A stretch of 58,511 nt of DNA from Phycisphaerales bacterium (lineage in GTDB: Bacteria > Planctomycetota > Phycisphaerae > Phycisphaerales > SM1A02). Below, one piece after another: positions 1 through 7,626 of this stretch. Within the stretch, counting starts at the first letter, position 1; the number at the start of each line of letters is the position of its first letter. The notes under the pieces were generated by a model. It made no database searches. It was not told the DNA's origin and saw nothing but the letters and a program-made list of their open reading frames with translations. Made by a program: the position numbers and the translations under genes. Location: contig JABDLI010000212.1 of the NCBI GenBank assembly GCA_013003065.1, positions 1 through 58,511 on the forward strand, read 5' to 3'.

Positions 1-57
1 TGGCCGGGTGGGCGCGTTCGTGTTCGTTCGTTGTCCTCTCGTACTGGAGTGTTGCCT

Positions 58-384
58 ATGTTGCGTATCTACCCTGTGGTCGTTGACTGGGTCGTTGATC
101 TTCGTCCTTCGCTCGAGGCGATCGGTCGTCGTGATCGTGTGTTGGCCGACCAACTGCGTCGTTCGTCGACGTCGGTCGTTCTCAATCTGGCCGAAGGCAT
201 GGGGGCGGTCGGGGCGGTCAAGACGAATTGCTATCGCGTGGCTCTTCGCGAAATGCGAGAGTCGATGGCCGCGGTCGAGGTCGCCGGCCGATTGGGCTAC
301 GTGCCAGCACTCGCTGACACGGTCGCCGACCGCCAGGACCGAATCGTCGGCACGCTCGTCCGGCTCTCGAAGCTGGCGAGCTGA
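58..384 (+). CDS. four-helix-bundle protein (S23/23S rRNA IVS-like family)
   Basis: This 108-residue protein matches the small four-helix-bundle family first found in 23S rRNA intervening sequences. The family pattern is visible: an early LADQLRRSS segment, the central NLAEGMGA motif and the later ALREMRESMAAVEVAGRLGY helix pair. No biochemical role is known for the family; members form oligomeric helical barrels. I chose the ATG at 58 because a GGAG box lies 8 nt upstream; a TTG at 31 would add nine atypical residues. It faces a paralogue tail-to-tail across a perfect hairpin. Confidence 0.85.
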   Translation: MLRIYPVVVDWVVDLRPSLEAIGRRDRVLADQLRRSSTSVVLNLAEGMGAVGAVKTNCYRVALREMRESMAAVEVAGRLGYVPALADTVADRQDRIVGTLVRLSKLAS

Positions 385-394
385 CGCGTCAATC

Positions 395-425
395 GGTCCC
401 GGAGGGTATCACGCCCTCCGGGACC
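395..425. terminator. bidirectional hairpin between convergent genes
   Basis: A perfect 12-bp stem (GGTCCCGGAGGG with its complement) closes a 7-nt loop, exactly between the stop codons of two convergent genes. There is no strong T tract on either side, so termination efficiency is uncertain. The position fits a shared terminator. Confidence 0.65.
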
Positions 426-436
426 GCCCGTCCGTC

Positions 437-757
437 CTACCGCGTCGCCGTCAACCGATAGAGCGTCGCCGCAATCTTGTCGAGCCGATCGACCATCGCC
501 TCATCCCGCTCCGCGTATCCCCACCGCTCGGCCACATCGATCGCCGCCATGCACTCGCGTGTCTCACGCAACGCGACCGAGTACGCCTGCCGCCGCGCCC
601 CCGCCCGAGCCCCCATGCCCTCGCCGGTGTTCAACGCAACCGCCTGCGCCGCCCGTCGCAACTGCGACGCGAGGTTGGCATCGTGAACCGAAATACGCGA
701 ACACAATCGACGAGCCTCGCTCTGCAAGCTTTGAACGTCCTGATAGATCAACAGCAT
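437..757 (-). CDS. four-helix-bundle protein, paralogue of the first gene
   Basis: This 106-residue protein of the same four-helix-bundle family shares LASQLRRAAQAVALN, a GEGMGA core and ALRETRECMAAIDVAERWGY with the convergent gene at 58-384. The start is the ATG at 757, preceded by AAAGGA at 9 nt; an upstream in-frame start would add a basic, non-family extension. The pair probably arose by inverted duplication and divergence. Function is unknown, and no reverse transcriptase or rRNA gene is nearby to suggest one. Confidence 0.85.
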   Translation of the reverse strand: MLLIYQDVQSLQSEARRLCSRISVHDANLASQLRRAAQAVALNTGEGMGARAGARRQAYSVALRETRECMAAIDVAERWGYAERDEAMVDRLDKIAATLYRLTATR

Positions 758-819
758 TCGACAAAGTCCTTTCTGCCGCAAACGTAAATGGCGGCACCCC
801 CGCCCCCGCGTCACGCGCA

Positions 820-942
820 GGTTGTGTCAAGGGTTCCGCGGAAGAAACGAGCAGGAATCTCGCGCGCAAGGGTCAACCCACCCCACCACGAACCCCCGAC
901 GAGATTGCTGTTCGTTTCTTCCGCGGGGCCCTTGACACAACC
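820..942. repeat. large imperfect inverted repeat (43-bp arms)
   Basis: Arms at 820-862 and 900-942 are complementary with only about four mismatches, starting GGTTGTGTCAAGGG on the left. They are separated by a 37-nt spacer. Weaker complementarity continues outward to about 808 and 953. The stretch 758-1143 holds no convincing gene, only this structure and the hexamer array that follows. No transposase is present, so it could be a MITE-like element or a very large hairpin. Confidence 0.75.
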
Positions 943-1030
943 GAGCATGACGCGACGCTCAAGAAAGCCGCCACGAGAGGACCCCACCACGACCCGATGC
1001 CGAAGCCGCAAAGCGGCGCCGGCGAGGAGT

Positions 1031-1134
1031 CACGGTCGCGCACACGGACGCGGACACGGCCACGGTCGCGGCCACGGACGCGGACGCGGACACGGACGCG
1101 GACGCGGGCACGGACACGGCCACGGAACCGGACG
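1031..1134. repeat. degenerate CGGACR hexamer array
   Basis: About 17 tandem copies of a 6-nt unit with consensus CGGACR (variants CGGCCA, CGGTCG) lie just beyond the stop codon of the VKOR-DsbA gene. Similar arrays occur at about 26.7 kb and, inverted, at about 34.9 kb. A six-base unit keeps every frame open, so the spurious RT/GH dipeptide reading frames across it are not genes. Confidence 0.8.
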
Positions 1135-1143
1135 CCGACCGAG

Positions 1144-3042
1144 CTACCCCGCCTCGCCCCCGCGCGCAACCTCCACAATCCGCTCCACCAACGGCTCCCC
1201 CTTCAACCGCCAGAACGGAACCTGCCGCCCGTTGACGAACAGGAACGGCACGCCCCGCAGGCCGAGCGGGCGGGGGGCGGCGATGTCTTCGGTCAGGGTC
1301 GCGGCAACTTCGGGCGAGGCCACGAGCGTTGCGAACCGGGACGGGTCGATGCCCAGCTCCCTCGCCTTGCGTTGCGCTGCGTCGAGACTGAACGAACGGG
1401 GATTCTCGACGATCCACGTGTGCATCGCCCACGATGCCTCGAGCCCGGCCAGCCGCCCGGCGGCTTCGACCGCCTTGGCCGCGTCACACGCGCCGTCGTG
1501 CTGGGGGGACCGGGGCTGCATGTTCTCGTTGCACGCCTTGTCGAACGGATACGGCCGGAAGGCGTACCGCACGTCCGGGGCGCTCTCGGCCACGGCCCGC
1601 AGCCGGCGATCCAGCTCGATCGAGAACGGTTCGAGGTGATCACCCCACACGACGATGTCGACGGCCGGATCCTCCGGCCCCCACGCCCAGCCGCTGCCAT
1701 CCGACGGCAGCGTCCGCTTGGGCTGGGCGAGCCAGTCGTTGACGCCCTTCTGGAGCGCACTCGGGGGGCGATCGGCGTCGGCCGTCAACGGTGGCGGGTT
1801 CGTCGCGGCGACCCGATCGACCGCTCGCGTGAGCGCGTTCCGCGCCCGCCAGCCGGTGAGCTCGACCCCGTTGATGAAGACCATGGGCGTCTGTCGGAGC
1901 CCGAGCTCGACGGCTTGGTTGATGTCCGCTTCGACCCGCGCGAGCGTCTCCGGGCTGCCCATCGTCTCGACGAACGTCGTGTAGTCGAATCCGAGCGTCG
2001 GCAACGCCTGCTGCAGCTCCGCCTGCGTGAAGGAACCGCTGCGGTCGAAGAGCCAGTGGTGCATCTTCCAGAACCCCTCGTCTCCTCCGAGGATGCCCGC
2101 CGCTTCCGCCGCCCGCGCCGCCCAGCAGGCGTTCGGATGGGGGTTCATGTTGTGTTCCCGGGCCTTCCAGTTGCACTCGGTGCAGAAGGGAAAGTGCTTC
2201 GCGGAGAACGACACGTCGTCTCGGGTTGCGAGAATCTGTCGCAGCTCGCTCTCGACGTTCTTGCAGTCGGGGCACTGGTAGTCTGAGATGATCACGACGC
2301 GGACCGGCGCTGCCTCGGGGCCGTAGTGGTACCGACCGGTGAAGCCGGCGTCTTCCCCGCCACCTTCGATGATGGCATCGGTGGATTGGCTCAGCGCATC
2401 TTCGTCCCGCTCTTCGACGGCCTGCGCTTCGCGGGTCTGCACCGCGGCGAGGATTCCCGTCGCGATGACGAAGACGCCCACGAGCGCGCCGATCGGCCGC
2501 AGGGCGGGCCGCATCGGCTGACCCGTGAACTTCAGCTCGAGCAGCCCGACGAAGGCGAGGTTGGCCAGATGGACCGCGAGGCAATACGGGCAGAGATAGC
2601 CGCCCACGATCATCACGATGATCAACCCGATCGAGCCCACCGCGCTCAACCGGACGATCCAACGCAACGCCGCCGGCAGGCGACCGCCGGACACGATCCA
2701 CGCCGCGGCGATGCCGAGGAAGTACGCGAGACCGACGTGCGAGAGCGGCCACCCCAGACCGGGCACCGACCCCCAGACGCTGCTGGTTGCGCGACCACAG
2801 GCGCTGGCCGGACCGCATCCGGGCAGGCTCAGGTTGCCGAGGCTCTGCAGGACCAGCATCAGCGACGCGGCCACGCTGAGGAGCAGCAACGCCAGACCCA
2901 CGCCCCACAGGGCGGGGCTCGACGCGGCAGGGGCCGGTGCGGGCGGGGATGCCGCCGGTCGCGGTTGCCCCTTGCGTTGCTGCTGCGTCTTCTTCTTGCC
3001 GCCCGATCCGCCGCCGGATCGCCGTTTCTTGTTCTTCGCCAT
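1144..3042 (-). CDS. VKOR-DsbA fusion: disulfide-forming membrane protein with two thioredoxin-fold domains
   Basis: This 632-residue protein probably makes disulfide bonds in exported proteins. A basic, proline-rich N terminus (1-45) precedes a vitamin K epoxide reductase domain with several membrane segments (about 45-200), the loop cysteines C76/C82 and the active-site pair CPYC (151-154). A first DsbA-like domain (about 235-410) has CPDC at 257-260 and the cis-Pro in QTPMVF. A second DsbA-like domain (about 460-625) keeps the fold and the GVPFLFV cis-Pro segment but has lost CXXC, reading DHLEPF at that point. In known VKOR-Trx fusions, quinone-coupled VKOR reoxidises the attached oxidase domain. 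The degenerate second domain may bind substrate instead. Only the first ATG fits the basic cytosolic tail. Confidence 0.85.
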   Translation of the reverse strand: MAKNKKRRSGGGSGGKKKTQQQRKGQPRPAASPPAPAPAASSPALWGVGLALLLLSVAASLMLVLQSLGNLSLPGCGPASACGRATSSVWGSVPGLGWPLSHVGLAYFLGIAAAWIVSGGRLPAALRWIVRLSAVGSIGLIIVMIVGGYLCPYCLAVHLANLAFVGLLELKFTGQPMRPALRPIGALVGVFVIATGILAAVQTREAQAVEERDEDALSQSTDAIIEGGGEDAGFTGRYHYGPEAAPVRVVIISDYQCPDCKNVESELRQILATRDDVSFSAKHFPFCTECNWKAREHNMNPHPNACWAARAAEAAGILGGDEGFWKMHHWLFDRSGSFTQAELQQALPTLGFDYTTFVETMGSPETLARVEADINQAVELGLRQTPMVFINGVELTGWRARNALTRAVDRVAATNPPPLTADADRPPSALQKGVNDWLAQPKRTLPSDGSGWAWGPEDPAVDIVVWGDHLEPFSIELDRRLRAVAESAPDVRYAFRPYPFDKACNENMQPRSPQHDGACDAAKAVEAAGRLAGLEASWAMHTWIVENPRSFSLDAAQRKARELGIDPSRFATLVASPEVAATLTEDIAAPRPLGLRGVPFLFVNGRQVPFWRLKGEPLVERIVEVARGGEAG

Positions 3043-3169
3043 CGTCCTCGTCCAAATCGGGGAACCGGCCGTACGGCCGTTGTCATCCGGAAGACGTCCC
3101 GGCCCCTGGTTTTCTTACATCAAGCTCGGGGTTCCGTCGGTTCTCGGACGGCCGGCCCATCACAGGAAA

Positions 3170-5050
3170 TCACATCCGCCGCGGCGCCGGGATGCCGAGC
3201 AGATCCAGCCCGTCCGCGAGGACGCGTCGGGTCAGGTCGCAGAGTCGCAGCCGCGACTGCCGCGTGGCTTCGTCGTCCGCCTTGATGACGGGGCATTGCT
3301 GGTAGAAGCTGCTGTACGCATTCGCCAACTCGTAAAGATACGCGCACAGCCGATGCGGCTCCAGCACGCGGCCGACGTCCGCGACCACCGCGCCATACCG
3401 AAGCAGCGTGAGGGCGAGCGTCCGCTCGGCGTCCGCCGCGATGACGAACGGCGTCTTCGCATCGAGGGCCGGCCCCCGCCCCGACCCCAGAGCCACGCCC
3501 GCCTTCGAGAAGATCGAGCAGATCCGTGCGTGGGCGTACTGGAGGTACGGACCCGTGTCGCCCTCGAACGCGATCATCCGGTCCATGTCGAAGACGTAGT
3601 CCCGCACCAGATCATTGGAAAGATCGGCGTACTTGACCGCGCCGATACCGACGGCGCGCCCGATCTCGCGAAGCTCTTCGTCCGGGAGTCCGTGGGTCGG
3701 CGCGTTCGGGTCGCCCGCGCGTCGCTGCACCTCGGCGGTCCCCCGCTCGACCGCTTCGTCGAGAAGGGACCGAAGCGTGACGTTCGCACCGCTGCGTGTC
3801 TTGAGGGGTTTCTTGTCGGTGCCGAGCACGGAGCCGAACCCGATGTGCACGAGCTCCGCCTCGACGCCGTCGGGCGTGCGGTGCCAGTCCATGAGACGCA
3901 CGGCGTCGAAGACATCGCGGAAGTGATCGCGTTGCCGGGCGTCGACGACGTAGATCACGCGGCTCGCGCCGAGCTCCTGGGCGCGAAAACGCACCGCCGC
4001 CAGATCGGTCGTCGCGTACAGAAAGCCCCCATCCGACTTGCGGATCAGAAGCGGCCGCGTGCGATCTTCGAACGGCACGACCATCGCCCCGTCGTCCTCC
4101 CGCGCGAGCTTGGCCGCGGCGAAGGCGTCGATCACGCCCGGGAGTCGATCGCGGTAGAACGATTCGCCGCGGTTGTTCTCCGGCCCGAGCTTGACCTCGA
4201 GAATCGCGAGCGCGTCGTAGAGCGACGCAAGCGTGCAGTCGATGAGCTGGTGCCACTGCCGGTCGAGCTCGGCGTCACCCCCTTGGAGCTTGACCAGCGT
4301 GCGTTTCGCCGCCTCGATCGTGTCGGCCGCGCTGTCGTTCTGCTCTTCGAGCTCGATGATGCGGTGGGGACCGGCGCCGAGGCGGCGGGCGGCAGCGAGG
4401 CCCCGCTCGTCGTTGCGACCGCCGAGCTGCGCCGCCCGGTACGCCGCGTCGAGCGCGGGCAGGTCGAGCGTGGAGAAATCGCGGCCTTCTTCGCGAAGCT
4501 GGTGCAGGACCATCGCGATCGGCAGCCCCCAATCGCCCAGGTGATTCTCCCGGTGCACGAGACGGTCGCGACGCTCGAACACCCGCGCCAACGCGTCACC
4601 GATGATCGTCGAGCGCAGGTGCCCCACGTGCATCTGCTTGGCGACGTTCACTGCGCACAGGTCGATGACGACGGGATGCGGGTCGGGATCGGGGGTGACA
4701 CCGAGATGCTCGTCGTCCGCCGCCTCCAAGAGCTCCGCGACCGACTCGGTGCGCAGCGTGATATTGATGAACCCCGGACCGGCGACCTCCGGCGTCTCGG
4801 CGAGCGGCGCAAGCTCGACCGCATCGACGATGCGTTGGGCCAGCTCCCGCGGCTTCATGCCGGTCTGCTTGCCGAGCGCCATCGCCCCGTTGCACTGGAA
4901 GTCGCCGAACTGCGGATTCTGGCTCGGGCGGACGACGGGATCGGCGTCGGCGTACTCGGGGCCGAGCACGGCGACGATCGCCTGCCGCAACGCCGCTTCG
5001 AGGCGTGTTTGCGGATCGGAGGCGGGGGTTGAGAGTGTCTCGGACGGCAT
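3170..5050 (-). CDS. argS: arginyl-tRNA synthetase
   Basis: This class I synthetase of 626 residues charges tRNA-Arg. Visible features are the N-terminal Add1 domain (PQFGDFQCNGAM and GPGFINITL, about 45-100), the HIGH motif as HVGH (141-144) within NVAKQMHVGHLRST, a LGTDKKPLKTRSG loop in place of KMSKS, and a C-terminal DALR anticodon-binding domain with LANAYSSFYQQCPV. The ATG at 5050 matches the usual family N terminus; the in-frame ATG at 5122 would add 24 unrelated residues. There is no Shine-Dalgarno, but TATACT lies 8 nt upstream, suggesting a leaderless mRNA. It diverges from the B12/GTPase gene. Confidence 0.95.
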   Translation of the reverse strand: MPSETLSTPASDPQTRLEAALRQAIVAVLGPEYADADPVVRPSQNPQFGDFQCNGAMALGKQTGMKPRELAQRIVDAVELAPLAETPEVAGPGFINITLRTESVAELLEAADDEHLGVTPDPDPHPVVIDLCAVNVAKQMHVGHLRSTIIGDALARVFERRDRLVHRENHLGDWGLPIAMVLHQLREEGRDFSTLDLPALDAAYRAAQLGGRNDERGLAAARRLGAGPHRIIELEEQNDSAADTIEAAKRTLVKLQGGDAELDRQWHQLIDCTLASLYDALAILEVKLGPENNRGESFYRDRLPGVIDAFAAAKLAREDDGAMVVPFEDRTRPLLIRKSDGGFLYATTDLAAVRFRAQELGASRVIYVVDARQRDHFRDVFDAVRLMDWHRTPDGVEAELVHIGFGSVLGTDKKPLKTRSGANVTLRSLLDEAVERGTAEVQRRAGDPNAPTHGLPDEELREIGRAVGIGAVKYADLSNDLVRDYVFDMDRMIAFEGDTGPYLQYAHARICSIFSKAGVALGSGRGPALDAKTPFVIAADAERTLALTLLRYGAVVADVGRVLEPHRLCAYLYELANAYSSFYQQCPVIKADDEATRQSRLRLCDLTRRVLADGLDLLGIPAPRRM

Positions 5051-5058
5051 AGGGGGGG

Positions 5059-5064
5059 AGTATA
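5059..5064 (-). promoter_or_regulatory. candidate -10 box of argS
   Basis: TATACT reads on the minus strand and ends 8 nt before the argS ATG, which lacks a Shine-Dalgarno. A start site at or within 2 nt of the ATG is implied. No convincing -35 is visible. Confidence 0.4.
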
Positions 5065-5166
5065 GACGGACGTGTCCGGCGCATGGCTGCCACGATTCGC
5101 CTCGCGTGTTTGCGTCTATCATGTCCGCCCCGATCCCATCTTCCCCGTCCCTGATCCAGAGATCGC

Positions 5167-6285
5167 ATGCCCCAACCCACCACCGAGCCGACGACCGCCC
5201 TGACCAAGGCCGACCGCTGCGCGGATCTGCCGCATCGTCCCCGCGTGCTGCTGGGAAAGATGGGGCTCGACGGTCACGACCGGGGCGTCAAGCTGATCGC
5301 CCGCGCGCTCCGGGACAGCGGCGTCCACGTGATCTACTCCGGCCTCTGGCAAACCCCACGGAGCCTGGCCATCTCGGCCCGCGACGAGGACGTCGACTGT
5401 ATCGCCTGCTCGATGATGAGCAACTCCCACCTGGTTCTGGTGCCTCGTCTGCTCGACGAATGCGCCGCGGTGGGTCGCCCGGACATGATCGTGCACGTCG
5501 GCGGGATCATCCCCCAGGAGGACGTGGCCACGCTGAAGGAGGGGGGGGTCGATCAGGTGTTCCACACCGGAACGACGTTCGACGCCATCGTCGATGCCGT
5601 CCGGGACGCGACGCAGCGTCACGCCCCACTCACCACCGACCACCCGATCGCGACGCTGGCCCGCAACATCTCCCTCGCGCACCTGGAGACCAAGGTGCCC
5701 GAGGCACCCCGCCGCCGCCCGGCCCGCGTGGTCGGCATCACGGGCGCGCCCGGCGCCGGCAAGAGCACCCTCGTCGCCGCGATGGCCTCCGAGGCCGTGC
5801 AACGCGGCGAACGCCTCGCGGTCGTTGCATTCGACCCCAAGAGCCCGATCACGAACGGCGCCTTGCTCGGCGACCGCCTGCGGGTCGACTTCAACCGCGT
5901 TGACGAGAACGTCTTCTACAGATCGCTGGCCATCGAGGGCGAGGACTACCACGCGTTGCCCGAGATCATCGAGCTGATCGGCGGCGCCGGCTTCGACCGG
6001 CTGATCGTCGAAACCGTCGGCGCGGGCCAGAACGAGGTCCGGATCCGTACCTTTGTCGACAACACCGTGGTCGTGGTCGTCCCCGGCATGGGCGACGCGG
6101 TGCAGATGGACAAGGCGGGGATCCTCGAGATCGCCGACGAGTTCGTGATCAACAAGGCGGACTTCGCCGGTGAGAGCAAGCTCAAACGCGAGCTGCTCGA
6201 CATCGCGGGGGGCCGGAACATCCACGAGACGGTGGCGACGCAGGGGCAGGGAGTGCTCGAGCTGTTCGAGGCGTTGTTCGGGTAA
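5167..6285 (+). CDS. B12-binding domain fused to MeaB/ArgK-type chaperone GTPase
   Basis: This 372-residue fusion joins two modules of acyl-CoA mutase systems. Residues 24-150 form a cobalamin-binding domain with the base-off/His-on motif DGHDRG (D35, H37, G40) and a VGGIIP loop. Residues 186-372 form a G3E-type GTPase with Walker A GAPGAGKST (193-201) and NKAD (329-332), as in MeaB, which loads and protects B12 in methylmalonyl-CoA mutase. The order matches the first half of IcmF (fused isobutyryl-CoA mutase), but the mutase barrel is absent and so is the C-terminal dimerisation extension of normal MeaB. A separate mutase large subunit elsewhere is therefore expected. The nearby prpB supports propionyl-CoA metabolism. 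No cobalamin riboswitch is evident in the 116-nt upstream gap. Confidence 0.88.
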   Translation: MPQPTTEPTTALTKADRCADLPHRPRVLLGKMGLDGHDRGVKLIARALRDSGVHVIYSGLWQTPRSLAISARDEDVDCIACSMMSNSHLVLVPRLLDECAAVGRPDMIVHVGGIIPQEDVATLKEGGVDQVFHTGTTFDAIVDAVRDATQRHAPLTTDHPIATLARNISLAHLETKVPEAPRRRPARVVGITGAPGAGKSTLVAAMASEAVQRGERLAVVAFDPKSPITNGALLGDRLRVDFNRVDENVFYRSLAIEGEDYHALPEIIELIGGAGFDRLIVETVGAGQNEVRIRTFVDNTVVVVVPGMGDAVQMDKAGILEIADEFVINKADFAGESKLKRELLDIAGGRNIHETVATQGQGVLELFEALFG

Positions 6286-6298
6286 GCCGCGGACGCGT

Positions 6299-6865
6299 CG
6301 CGCAAACGCACGACCCAACCTGTGCGAGGCGGCATGGACGCCGCCGGTGATCACGCAGCCCTGCACCCGCCGGAGGCGGTGCGAAAAACAGTCCGAACCC
6401 ACGTCCAAATCTTCACTGACCAGCTCGCAGGATGCGAGCGTCATTTGAGACCCACTGCGACTGGGGTCGAGCCGCACGACGCGGCGTGAACAACGCAGCC
6501 ACCGGCGCCCGGCAAGCACAACCACCGTCCACTGGCAGGATGCCAGCGCAAGGGTCCACGTCCGAATCTTCCCAAGCGAGGCGGCAAGGACGCCGCCGGT
6601 AACCACGCAGCCCTGCACCCGCCGGAGCGCGGGGGAGTCAACCACCCCTTCGCGATGGACGCTGACGGCACGGACGCTTCGCTGTCCGTGGCACCCGGAC
6701 GCGGACGCCCATCGCGCAAACGCACGACCCAACCCGTGCCAGGCGGCAAGGACGCCGCCGGTAACCACGCAGCCCTGCACCCGCCGGAGCGAGGGGGAGT
6801 CGACCACCCCTTCGCGATGGTCGCTGACGGCACGGACGCTTCGACGCTTCGCTGTCCGTGGCACC
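6299..6865. repeat. composite non-coding repeat block
   Basis: The 614-nt gap 6286-6899 has no credible gene. A unit containing GGCGGC-N6-GCCGCC followed by CACGCAGCCCTGCACC occurs at 6299-6375, 6577-6628 and 6713-6789; the first and third share a further leading part starting GCGCAAACGCACGACC. Two of the units continue into single arms of the GGTGCCAC-type repeat (6667-6695 and 6829-6865), and the second of these has an internal 8-bp duplication of GACGCTTC. Another pair of related segments (CCACGTCC.AATCTTC) lies at about 6400 and 6556. The embedded GGCGGC/GCCGCC arms would form small hairpins. Confidence 0.75.
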
Positions 6866-6899
6866 GTCGAGATGGAGAGATGGACACGGACCCACGCCG

Positions 6900-7451
6900 C
6901 TACGGCCGCTCCACCGACCCCTGCACGATGTCCGGCAGCCACCCATCCGGTTCCGGCGTCCGCGGCCGCGCCGTGGCCCCGCTGTCGGTCACGATGTCGA
7001 TCGAATACGGCGCGGGACCCAGCACGTACCGGTCCATCCGATGAACGAACGCGTCGCCGTCCTCGTCGGGCGTCTCGGGAATCCGCGTGTACACGACCTC
7101 GAGCAACTCGAGGCTGAACGTGTTGTCGTCCGGGTCGACGTGCACGATCGCCTGCTTGGCGGCGACGACGAGCGGACCCGACTCCAGGCGGAAGTCGGCG
7201 AGATGCCCGGTGATGGGATCGATGCCGGAAGCGGCGATGGACCACGGTCCGATCTGCCCCGCGCCGGGCGGCCCCGCGGGGTCGGCGCCCTCGCGCGCGA
7301 TCGACTGGATCGATCGAATGACCTCCGAGACCGTGTGCGTCTCACGCGCGGGCCGGAACAAGGCCGCGCCGCAGAGGATGAGCAGCACCGCCCCGGTCAG
7401 CGGCAAGAGAAGCCGCAGGCGAGATCGGCGTCGGGGGGCGGCGTGGGTCAT
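6900..7451 (-). CDS. hypothetical membrane-anchored protein
   Basis: This 183-residue protein is of unknown function. After a basic start (MTHAAPRRRSRLR) there is one hydrophobic segment (about 14-33), then a soluble domain containing DPITGHLADFRLESGPL and a VHVDPDDNTFSLELLEVVY strand-rich part, probably outside the cytoplasmic membrane. I chose the ATG at 7451 because GGAG lies 8 nt upstream; the alternative ATG at 7487 has its purine box touching the codon. It diverges from prpB and ends next to the repeat block. No family is recognised. Confidence 0.65.
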   Translation of the reverse strand: MTHAAPRRRSRLRLLLPLTGAVLLILCGAALFRPARETHTVSEVIRSIQSIAREGADPAGPPGAGQIGPWSIAASGIDPITGHLADFRLESGPLVVAAKQAIVHVDPDDNTFSLELLEVVYTRIPETPDEDGDAFVHRMDRYVLGPAPYSIDIVTDSGATARPRTPEPDGWLPDIVQGSVERP

Positions 7452-7592
7452 CCGGCGGGCTCCGGGTCGGTCGGCGGTGGCGGGCATCTCCCCGCCGTGG
7501 ACGTGCTGTCGTCGATATCGGACAGACGGGCGGACGCCTGAACGGCAAGTCGCCGAGTCCGCGGGCGACGCGCCGCGTCGCACGGCCGGCGG

Positions 7593-7598
7593 TACAGT
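7593..7598 (+). promoter_or_regulatory. candidate -10 box of prpB
   Basis: TACAGT lies 28 nt before the prpB ATG and resembles the TATACT/TACAAT boxes upstream of other genes in this window. No clear -35 is visible. Confidence 0.3.
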
Positions 7599-7626
7599 GC
7601 GTTTTTCCTTCCCGGAGCCGATCCCC

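Noticed and set aside
58-757. Diversity-generating retroelement accessory (Avd) locus
   Set aside because: The four-helix-bundle family is related to Avd, but there is no reverse transcriptase, template repeat or variable repeat.
1031-1134. Possible Arg-Thr or Gly-His repeat proteins over the hexamer arrays
   Set aside because: Any 6-nt repeat leaves all frames open, and the three arrays have no ribosome sites or conserved ends.
5051-5166. Cobalamin riboswitch before the B12/GTPase gene
   Set aside because: The gap is only 116 nt, is shared with the argS promoter, and shows no B12-box-like sequence or suitable fold.
6441-7245. Minus-strand reading frames through the repeat block with recurring peptides such as CHGQRSVRAVS
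   Set aside because: The recurring peptides are simply translations of the DNA repeats. Copies differ by frame-breaking changes and no start site or family match is seen.
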